Below, piece by piece: positions 41,630-46,628 of a stretch of 49,656 nucleotides of DNA. Positions within the stretch are counted from its first letter, which is position 1; every line of letters begins with the position of its first letter. Both the position numbers and the translations under genes were made by a program. The stretch is taken from the IMG/VR virus record IMGVR_UViG_3300022933_000008, positions 1 to 49,656 of that record. The stretch is one strand, 5' to 3'. A model generated the notes under the pieces. That model ran no database searches, had not been told where the DNA came from, and saw only the letters and a list, made by a program, of their open reading frames with translations. This stretch comes from a virus.

Positions 41630-41892
41630 GAAACGTCCTTCATTGGTATGGAATCGATAACTGGGTTTGCGCCCTCATAGTCGCGGAGCGTCTTTATTCT
41701 GGTTGCGGCTAAGTCAGCGGCCTTTGTTCGGTCATGGATTGTGTCGATCATGGTGTTCATTAGGTGTTCGTAAATGGCTTTCTTACGCTTCATTGGGTCT
41801 TCTATCTCGGCAAATCTCTTCTGTTTCATAGATTCAGCAAGGTCTTTAAGGGACATCGTGCTTGAGAAGTTTTCTGGCTTGATGATTGTCAT
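41626..41892 (-). CDS. Small protein upstream of terL (possible packaging factor)
   Basis: An 88-residue basic helical protein (SLKDLAESMKQKRFAEIEDP, then IYEHLMNTMIDTIHDRTKAA, DLAATRIKTLRDYEG). It is coupled to terL by a 4-nt overlap, the usual place of a small terminase, but another gene (42757-43233) fits that family better. It could be a second packaging factor or one domain of a split small terminase. No clear ribosome site precedes the ATG. Confidence 0.68.
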   Translation of the reverse strand: MTIIKPENFSSTMSLKDLAESMKQKRFAEIEDPMKRKKAIYEHLMNTMIDTIHDRTKAADLAATRIKTLRDYEGANPVIDSIPMKDVS

Positions 41893-42032
41893 GTCTTATA
41901 TCCGTTACAGGTTATGAAAAATTGCGCTACTGCTCGTGGAGAGGGGTACGGTAACGAGGCGTCGTCGGGAACCGGGTGGCGGGTGTGCCCCCCCGCCCCC
42001 TCGCGAAAAACGCGGGTGTGCGTCGCGTCGCG
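41893..42032. other. GC-rich intergenic stretch without a supported gene
   Basis: Together with the element that follows it, this makes a 265-nt gap (41893-42157) between the 88-residue gene and the rightward cassette. It holds runs of G and C (a C7 and a C5 near 41990) and many CG steps, richer in G+C than the genes on either side. Any promoter for the rightward cassette should lie here, but I see no confident -35/-10 pair. Confidence 0.5.
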
Positions 42033-42083
42033 CTCGTGCGCGCGCATCAGGGCAAAGCCCTGATCTCTATTGGGGAGCGAATC
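42033..42083 (+). promoter_or_regulatory. Hairpin-plus-tail element, copy 1
   Basis: A leader CTCGTGCGCGCGC is followed by a perfect 8-bp hairpin (ATCAGGGC, loop AAA, GCCCTGAT) and then CTCTATTGGGGAGCGA. It lies 74 nt before a rightward gene. Copy 2 is at 43272-43322. The leader and tail are alike between copies, whereas the stems differ in sequence but keep length and pairing. Confidence 0.7.
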
Positions 42084-42157
42084 GGCAGATCGTCGGTTCC
42101 CTGCCACTCGGTCAGGACACACCGGGATCAAGCGCATAAGGCGCAAGGAGTCATGAA

Positions 42158-42628
42158 ATGACTGCAACGACAATGACCGTCCTCACGACGAAGCCCAAAA
42201 TCATCGCAACTGGTGGCCCGAAGGGAACTCAAGAACTCAACGGCCATCCCGTGCGCTCGCTCAAAGTGGGCAAGGTCACGAAGTTCGGCGTAGCCGTGAA
42301 GGGCGACCTGCACGAAATCCGGGCTGTAGGCCCGATGATCGTCACGGTTGACCTGACCACGAAGCCACTCGTGAAGGGGCGCAAGGAGTATCGCGAAGCG
42401 AGCAAGGCTTGCACCAAGGCGGACTTGGGCAAGATCGTGAAGGCGGAGAAAGCACCGAAGGTGGAGGCCGACGACGAGGCCGTGACGTTCACGGCGAAGC
42501 CGGGCAAGAAGGCGAAGCCTTCCAAGGCCGATGTGAGCCTCATGAAGCGTCTGGACGCGATGGAGAAACTCATTGCGAAGCAATCCACCGTGATCGAGAG
42601 CCTGATCGCAGGACTTGACGAGGCATAA
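42158..42628 (+). CDS. Cassette gene between the packaging genes, hypothetical
   Basis: A 156-residue basic protein: a Thr/Lys-rich start (TTMTVLTTKPKIIATGGPKG), a compact middle (PVRSLKVGKVTKFGVAVKGD, then IRAVGPMIVTVDLTTKPLVK), a charged linker (KAEKAPKVEADDEAVTFTAK) and a C-terminal coil (SLMKRLDAMEKLIAKQSTVI). I do not recognise it. AAGGAG precedes the ATG. It stands alone on the plus strand between the probable small terminase and the terL operon, with its own hairpin element and terminator, in the manner of a moron gene. The antisense frame (42128-42736) is rejected. Confidence 0.8.
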   Translation: MTATTMTVLTTKPKIIATGGPKGTQELNGHPVRSLKVGKVTKFGVAVKGDLHEIRAVGPMIVTVDLTTKPLVKGRKEYREASKACTKADLGKIVKAEKAPKVEADDEAVTFTAKPGKKAKPSKADVSLMKRLDAMEKLIAKQSTVIESLIAGLDEA

Positions 42629-42647
42629 GCGCGAGCCTCCGCAACTT

Positions 42648-42679
42648 GGGCGGCCCCTTCGGGGGTCGCCCTTTTTTTT
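42648..42679 (+). terminator. Strong TTCG-loop terminator of cassette 1
   Basis: A 10-bp stem (GGGCGGCCCC with GGGGTCGCCC, one G-U pair) closed by TTCG, followed by eight T. It ends the cassette gene before the leftward small-terminase gene is met. Confidence 0.95.
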
Positions 42680-42756
42680 GCATGGTGCGCGCGTGGCTTG
42701 GTGGCTTGCCAAGTGGGTTTGGCACGGTTTTGGCACGGTTTTGACGACAGCGAAGG

Positions 42757-43233
42757 CTAAGTCGTTGATTTTTCGTCGTCCAGAACTCCCTTGTCAGGGG
42801 ATTCTACGACCTCACCTTCGTGAATTCCCGATGCAATCGCTTCGAGTTCATCGCGTGAGAGTTTGTTTACGTCAACATGACGATGCTCAACCGTGGTGTG
42901 CGACTGCGAGAGATCGGGAACGACCTTCGCCATCAACGTACGAAACAACGCGACTTGCTGTGGAGTCCACTTGATTTCGCCTTCGGTCGCTCGGATCGCA
43001 AGCGGGAGGATGGTTTGCACCTCATCTCGTATGTATCCGCGCAACTTAGCGACATCTCGCATCGTGAGAGGAGTGCGTTCGTGCATTTTCGCAAGGGAAG
43101 ACACCGTGACTTGCTTAACTTTCTTGCGATCAGGGTCTATTTTTGCCGGAACGATCCTGTGCTTACGCTCGATTGGTTCGCGAGTGGTGTCTTCAATCAT
43201 TTCAACGCCCTTACGTTTTTGCATGATCCGCAT
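42757..43233 (-). CDS. Probable terminase small subunit
   Basis: A 158-residue protein. The middle and end (LPLAIRATEGEIKWTPQQVA, LFRTLMAKVVPDLSQSHTTV, then SRDELEAIASGIHEG) match small terminases that share the W-T-P-Q-Q-V ... L-x-K-V-x-P-D-L-S signature. It recognises the packaging site and recruits the large subunit. AAGGG precedes the ATG at 43233; 43224 is a second choice. It is unusual that a rightward gene with its own terminator lies between it and the 41626-41892/terL pair, so the two terminase genes may not share one transcript. Confidence 0.72.
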   Translation of the reverse strand: MRIMQKRKGVEMIEDTTREPIERKHRIVPAKIDPDRKKVKQVTVSSLAKMHERTPLTMRDVAKLRGYIRDEVQTILPLAIRATEGEIKWTPQQVALFRTLMAKVVPDLSQSHTTVEHRHVDVNKLSRDELEAIASGIHEGEVVESPDKGVLDDEKSTT

Positions 43234-43271
43234 TTTCCCTTTTGCGATACAGCCTGTCGTCCTTCCTGAGC

Positions 43272-43322
43272 CTCGTGTGCGCGCCTATTTCTCCGAAGGA
43301 GAAATCTCTATTGGGGAGCGAT
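43272..43322 (+). promoter_or_regulatory. Hairpin-plus-tail element, copy 2
   Basis: Leader CTCGTGTGCGCGCCT, perfect 8-bp hairpin (ATTTCTCC, loop GAA, GGAGAAAT), then CTCTATTGGGGAGCGA. It ends 38 nt before the ATG of the next rightward gene. Compared with copy 1 the stem bases are different on both sides yet still pair. Confidence 0.7.
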
Positions 43323-43360
43323 CCAACCGGATCAAATTCAACTAGCAAACGGAGTTTTAC

Positions 43361-43600
43361 ATGAGCAAATCCGAAGTCTTACGAAAACTGATCCCAGACC
43401 TCGACGACGAAGCCATTGACCTGATCTTTGCAAATTCACATATCAAGGTCACTTCGCTTTTTCCCGATGACTGGGTTGAAGGATTGATGCCTACACCTGA
43501 AATGGAGTGGGCTTTTCTAGAAATAACCGATCCTGATCGTGATCCACAGGAGGAGGAGATCGAGCCAATTGAGGATTGGGAAAACTTGGGCGAGCACTGA
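43361..43600 (+). CDS. Cassette 2 small acidic protein, hypothetical
   Basis: A 79-residue acidic protein (DDEAIDLIFANSHIKVTSLF, then EMEWAFLEITDPDRDPQEEE). No family recognised. It has the same arrangement as the 42158-42628 unit: hairpin element, one ORF, TTCG terminator. ACGGAG lies 6 nt or so before the ATG. Small acidic early proteins of phages often bind host enzymes; that is only a possibility here. Confidence 0.8.
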   Translation: MSKSEVLRKLIPDLDDEAIDLIFANSHIKVTSLFPDDWVEGLMPTPEMEWAFLEITDPDRDPQEEEIEPIEDWENLGEH

Positions 43601-43621
43601 TCGCACGCCTTTTCACCAACG

Positions 43622-43645
43622 AGCCGCCCTTCGGGGCGGCTTTTT
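43622..43645 (+). terminator. TTCG-loop terminator of cassette 2
   Basis: AGCCGCCC and GGGCGGCT arms close a TTCG loop and run into TTTT. It lies 22 nt after the stop and separates cassette 2 from the following small genes. Confidence 0.92.
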
Positions 43646-43661
43646 CATGAGGACTACTGAT

Positions 43662-43904
43662 ATGGATTTAATCCAAGACGAAGTAGATCGAGATCATGCG
43701 TCGCTAATGCAGATGTGTGAGGAAGCACCGTATCAACGTTTCACGACTGAGGACAAATACGTCCACGCGTTTCGCTGTATGGAGTTCTCCGACGATCTCG
43801 CAATCAAGTTCCTAATGGCTTGGGATGTCGCGAGAAGGGCGGGAATGGACATCGATGTCGCAGCAGATCATGTCTTAAACCAACTGCGTTTAGGGGAGCG
43901 GTAA
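43662..43904 (+). CDS. Small protein, hypothetical
   Basis: An 80-residue acidic helical protein (MDLIQDEVDRDHASLMQMCE, then YVHAFRCMEFSDDLAIKFLM). The open frame begins far upstream, inside cassette 2 and its terminator, so I use the ATG at 43662, with GAGG 8 nt before. It ends in TAATG with the next gene. Not recognised. Confidence 0.75.
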   Translation: MDLIQDEVDRDHASLMQMCEEAPYQRFTTEDKYVHAFRCMEFSDDLAIKFLMAWDVARRAGMDIDVAADHVLNQLRLGER

Positions 43905-44227
43905 TGAAATTCGTACATTGGCAAGCCAAAACCGGCAACCGTACCGCAGTTGTCGCGAAAGAGGGGCGTAAATGGATGCAGATCGTCGTGTTCGATGGCG
44001 GGAAAGGTATTCGACTTCGCAAGGTGAAGCGAACAGAGAAGCGCAACATGAGGCCCGTGTTTCAGCCAGATGGCTCTGAGTACCCGCTTGGTAAGGCAAT
44101 CGGACGGTACATGGAGTTGGCTCGCACCTATGGAATCACGAAAGGGGCGTACGACGCGTTGATTCACCCGACCACGCCATTCGCAAAGAAGTTGGGCGCG
44201 ATACAACGTGAAAGGCTGTTGGCTTGA
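43904..44227 (+). CDS. Small basic protein, hypothetical
   Basis: A 107-residue basic protein (MKFVHWQAKTGNRTAVVAKE, then KGIRLRKVKRTEKRNMRPVF, ending PFAKKLGAIQRERLLA). The Arg/Lys runs suggest nucleic-acid binding. The ATG overlaps the previous stop (TAATG), and GGGGAG lies 6 nt upstream. A long hairpin follows the stop. Confidence 0.78.
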   Translation: MKFVHWQAKTGNRTAVVAKEGRKWMQIVVFDGGKGIRLRKVKRTEKRNMRPVFQPDGSEYPLGKAIGRYMELARTYGITKGAYDALIHPTTPFAKKLGAIQRERLLA

Positions 44228-44241
44228 GGAATCCCTTAGAT

Positions 44242-44280
44242 GAACACCCCTTTCCCAGAGGGAAAGGGGATGTTCTTCTT
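44242..44280 (+). terminator. Long hairpin, probable terminator
   Basis: GAACACCCCTTTCCC pairs with GGGAAAGGGGaTGTTC (one bulged base) around AGA, followed by TTCTT. The stem is very stable, the T tract weak. It separates the 43662/43904 pair from the next operon. Confidence 0.7.
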
Positions 44281-44335
44281 ACCAACCAAAGTCGGCAAGC
44301 CAAAAGGGTCTGTCGGCTCAACCGGAGTTTGATCT

Positions 44336-44470
44336 ATGAAGTGTATTCGTGATTTGAAAACAGGGAAGGTTGTTCGTATGAACGACAAGGCGGCTCACGT
44401 ATTGGTAAGCCAGAGTAAGGCTCAGTATGTGGCAAAACACATTTGGCGTGAAGAAGGGAGAAAACGATGA
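44336..44470 (+). CDS. Hidden 44-residue protein, first gene of small-gene operon
   Basis: A 44-codon frame: MKCIRDLKTGKVVRMNDKAA, then LVSQSKAQYVAKHIWREEG. GGAG lies 8 nt before the ATG, and the stop overlaps the next ATG (ATGA). I recognise the pattern as a small phage and plasmid protein of unknown function (repeated 'TG-K-V-V-R-V-x-D-x-x-A' type). It resembles the beta/alpha tags found at starts of accessory operons. Confidence 0.75.
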   Translation: MKCIRDLKTGKVVRMNDKAAHVLVSQSKAQYVAKHIWREEGRKR

Positions 44471-44844
44471 ACATCGAAGACATTAAGCAAGCGGTTGGGA
44501 CGTTGACGGAAATTACGGGTGCTATGCAAGATCAAGATGTGCTTGTCTTGGCAGACCTTGACTGGTCGAAGTTGGGATCAGTTTTCGCAAGCGAGAAACT
44601 CGATATCACAAATGAAGTGCTTGAAACATTCTGTGAAAAATTTGGCGTCGATAACGACACTTCCTTGCAGATATTGCAGAAAGAAATCGACGACTTCGAT
44701 GTTGAACTCCATGAAGCATGGGCTGAGTTGCAGGAGTTGCGAGAAAGCGCGGAAAACTTTGACTTGAGTGAGATTAATGCTACAGCGACTGAGATTGAGT
44801 CGTTGGCCGATCAGATTCAGCGTCAAATCGAAGGTATGTCATGA
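44467..44844 (+). CDS. Acidic coiled-coil protein, hypothetical
   Basis: A 125-residue acidic protein. The first 70 residues are mixed (DVLVLADLDWSKLGSVFASE), the rest coiled coil (LQKEIDDFDVELHEAWAELQ, then INATATEIESLADQIQRQIE). Coupled on both sides by ATGA overlaps. Not recognised. Small acidic coiled coils in early phage operons sometimes act as inhibitors or mimic DNA; no direct support here. Confidence 0.78.
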   Translation: MNIEDIKQAVGTLTEITGAMQDQDVLVLADLDWSKLGSVFASEKLDITNEVLETFCEKFGVDNDTSLQILQKEIDDFDVELHEAWAELQELRESAENFDLSEINATATEIESLADQIQRQIEGMS

Positions 44845-45008
44845 GTACGGGAGAGGACTACATTGACCTGAACAACTGGATTGCAGACGAGTTCGATAGA
44901 ACTCGCAAGCGAATCAAGAATATCGAAGTGCAAATCGATCTCATGATTACGTGTCTTGAACAGTTGAAACTTGAATCACTTTCCACAATTAGGGAGGAAG
45001 GCGAATGA
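44841..45008 (+). CDS. Hidden 55-residue coiled-coil protein
   Basis: A 55-codon frame: MSTGEDYIDLNNWIADEFDR, then IKNIEVQIDLMITCLEQLKL. ATGA overlaps tie it to both neighbours, and it exactly fills the space between them, which is strong support for a gene below usual length limits. Heptad spacing of I/L/V suggests it may pair with the coiled coil of the protein encoded just before it. Confidence 0.75.
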   Translation: MSTGEDYIDLNNWIADEFDRTRKRIKNIEVQIDLMITCLEQLKLESLSTIREEGE

Positions 45009-45319
45009 GAAAGCCAGTGCGACTTGAAGAAATTCAGGACAAATTCCACACGGCCTTGCAAGGCGACCTTGAGCACGGTGTTGCTTGGATGAATGAGGAG
45101 GCATCAAGGGAATTCGCTAAACGATACCCGTTTCTTCGCGAAACTCTCAACTGGTTGATGCAACAGGAGGATAAGGGGGAGCCTTGCGAACGCGAACTCT
45201 CCCATTGCGAAGGATGGTGGTGCATCAACGACCACACCGGATGTATTTGGAACGACGGAGACAACGAGTGCAGTCATGAGGGGGAGTCGATGTCCCCCTT
45301 GGGGGGCGATGATGAGTGA
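45005..45319 (+). CDS. Small cysteine-containing protein, hypothetical
   Basis: A 104-residue protein: KPVRLEEIQDKFHTALQGDL, a helical middle, then a C-H-C-C-rich end (CERELSHCEGWWCINDHTGC, with IWNDGDNECSHEGE) with six or so cysteines and histidines that could bind zinc. GGAGG lies upstream inside the previous gene. It overlaps the next gene by 8 nt. Not recognised. Confidence 0.76.
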   Translation: MRKPVRLEEIQDKFHTALQGDLEHGVAWMNEEASREFAKRYPFLRETLNWLMQQEDKGEPCERELSHCEGWWCINDHTGCIWNDGDNECSHEGESMSPLGGDDE

Positions 45320-45698
45320 AGTTAACCATCTCAATAATCGGATCACCGCCGCGTTACATGACGACGCCAAATCACTTGATGACTTGTCGGAGGTAGACGA
45401 AGAATCATGGGAAAGAGAAGTACCTATCGTCAAGGGTATGAACCTTAGCGATTATCTGGTTGCGACTTCGTTTTACCTTTTCTTCCGAGCCGGATGCCCG
45501 GATGATTGGTGTATTCAACACATTAGTGTTGGCGAAGCCGTGATCTTCGGAGGCTACAACCGAGTCGCGTTTTATTACCGACTTAATACCGAGCCGTACT
45601 GGTACGCCCACTCCACGCACTGTAGCGAGAAGTTTCTCGATGTCATGGCACTGCAGTTTCCGTGGGTTGTGTTTCCTGCGCGGGAGGCGGACGAATGA
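45312..45698 (+). CDS. Small protein, hypothetical
   Basis: A 128-residue acidic protein (SEVNHLNNRITAALHDDAKS, then DYLVATSFYLFFRAGCPDDW and NRVAFYYRLNTEPYWYAHST). The open frame begins earlier, but GGGGGG 5 nt before 45312 marks the start. Aromatic-rich strands suggest a compact beta domain. Not recognised. It ends in an ATGA overlap. Confidence 0.75.
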   Translation: MSEVNHLNNRITAALHDDAKSLDDLSEVDEESWEREVPIVKGMNLSDYLVATSFYLFFRAGCPDDWCIQHISVGEAVIFGGYNRVAFYYRLNTEPYWYAHSTHCSEKFLDVMALQFPWVVFPAREADE

Positions 45699-45877
45699 GT
45701 AAGAAAAAGTACATTGTTCGGATCACTGCGCGCATTACTCATGACATTGAGGTTGAGGCGTACGATGAGGATGAGGCAGACACATCAGCGCATGAGGAGT
45801 TTAGTGTGCGCGAATCCCCACCGGGTGAGCGGTATGAAGAATTCACCGAGTCCATTACGGAGGTAAGCGATGAGTGA
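45695..45877 (+). CDS. Small protein, DpnD/PcfM-like pattern
   Basis: A 60-residue acidic protein: MSKKKYIVRITARITHDIEV, then EAYDEDEADTSAHEEFSVRE. The V-x-I-T-x-x-x-x-H-x-I-E-V-E-A-x-D-E-D-E-A line is the beta-beta-alpha pattern of the DpnD-PcfM family of small accessory proteins on plasmids and phages; function unknown. The start at 45695 overlaps the previous stop (ATGA). The next gene has a similar layout and may be a distant paralogue. Confidence 0.72.
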   Translation: MSKKKYIVRITARITHDIEVEAYDEDEADTSAHEEFSVRESPPGERYEEFTESITEVSDE

Positions 45878-46112
45878 CGACAAACTGTACAACCTCGTAA
45901 TTGCCAGAAAGATCACACTTGTTACCACCATTCAGATCGAGGGCACGAGCGAGGAGTCAGCGGTGGCGAGGTTCCAACACCAACTTGAATCAGGTGAGTG
46001 CAGCGCGCTCGACGACATGAGTATGTGGGGTGAGTGCGTTCACTACCAAGTCTTTAAAGGCGACCCTCATGAGGATGAGTATGAGGTTATTGATGTGGAG
46101 GTGGACGAATGA
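45870..46112 (+). CDS. Small acidic protein, hypothetical, possible paralogue of neighbour
   Basis: An 80-residue protein with the same design as its neighbour: YNLVIARKITLVTTIQIEGT, then SEESAVARFQHQLESGECSA, and an acidic end (YEVIDVEVDE). The I-x-I-E-G-T-S-E-E-S-A-V-A match to I-E-V-E-A-x-D-E-D-E-A suggests duplication. It overlaps both neighbours by 8 and 4 nt. Function unknown. Confidence 0.74.
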   Translation: MSDDKLYNLVIARKITLVTTIQIEGTSEESAVARFQHQLESGECSALDDMSMWGECVHYQVFKGDPHEDEYEVIDVEVDE

Positions 46113-46456
46113 GCAGATTCTACGGAACTGTGCAGGGGAGTCGAGGCCAAGCCACGAGATGCGGTAACAATGGCTCAGGTATTACGACTGAAGCGGCCGC
46201 GTGGGGTGGGTGTATCGAAGTTCAGGTGCATGAAGACCTTTTCGATCCGAAATGGGATCGCTTTGTAATACGTATGATGCCGTGGCAAAGCAATGGTGAT
46301 GCGATTCTAATCGCCACCGGAACTATCGGGGATAGTGATTCGATCAGGATAGAGGACACTCTACTCAAGCGCGTGATCGAACGGGAAAAGAAGGAACACC
46401 CGCTCGTTATAGAAGAAACAACCGATGACTGGGACGAGTACGAAAAGACCGGCTAA
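46109..46456 (+). CDS. Conserved MSRFYG-type small protein
   Basis: A 115-residue protein beginning MSRFYGTVQGSRGQATRCGN with ...GSGITTEAAAWGGCIEVQVH. This start is a recurring signature of an uncharacterised family common in phages and mobile elements. The second half (WDRFVIRMMPWQSNGDAILI, then EDTLLKRVIEREKKEHPLVI) is less conserved. Last gene of the ATGA-coupled operon, followed by a hairpin and a terminator. Confidence 0.82.
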   Translation: MSRFYGTVQGSRGQATRCGNNGSGITTEAAAWGGCIEVQVHEDLFDPKWDRFVIRMMPWQSNGDAILIATGTIGDSDSIRIEDTLLKRVIEREKKEHPLVIEETTDDWDEYEKTG

Positions 46457-46462
46457 TAACCA

Positions 46463-46499
46463 CCCATAACTACTACTAAGTAGTAGTAGTAGTTATGGG
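46463..46499 (+). repeat. 15-bp perfect inverted repeat with GTA repeats
   Basis: CCCATAACTACTACT and its complement flank a 7-nt loop. The arms carry ACT/AGT triplet runs, and in the plus RNA the 3' arm gives tandem TAG words. It has no T tract of its own. It could be an RNase III site, an mRNA end stabiliser or a binding site. Confidence 0.7.
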
Positions 46500-46517
46500 A
46501 GGTTAGTCCAAGGAGAT

Positions 46518-46547
46518 TGATGGGGCAACCCATTGGTCTATTTTTTT
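46518..46547 (+). terminator. Terminator with GCAA loop
   Basis: ATGGG and CCCAT arms (with outer G-U pairs) close a GCAA tetraloop; a run of seven T follows after 7 nt (46541-46547). It ends the small-gene operon just before the next promoter. Confidence 0.7.
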
Positions 46548-46556
46548 GTCCAATCA

Positions 46557-46598
46557 GGGTGTTAAGTTGACACCCAAAGCAGTACCTTGTATGGTACT
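46557..46598 (+). promoter_or_regulatory. Sigma70-like promoter covered by two different palindromes
   Basis: TTGACA (46567-46572, perfect -35), a 17-bp spacer and TATGGT (46590-46595). One palindrome, GGGTGT-7-ACACCC (46557-46575), covers the -35. A second, AGTACC-6-GGTACT (46581-46598), covers the -10. This is a clear switch for the CobS-like operon, with the ATG 31 nt downstream. Confidence 0.8.
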
Positions 46599-46628
46599 AC
46601 CATTCACATATAACACTGGGGAGTGTTT

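Noticed and set aside
41889-42173. 94-codon leftward open frame ending in an ATGA overlap with the 88-residue gene
   Set aside because: It runs antisense through the hairpin element and GC-rich gap and has a shadow-like Arg/His/Pro composition; the overlap is probably chance.
42128-42736. 202-codon leftward open frame
   Set aside because: Antisense to the 42158-42628 gene, which has a ribosome site, sensible composition and its own terminator; this frame has no ribosome site, is rich in Arg, Leu and His, and crosses the terminator.
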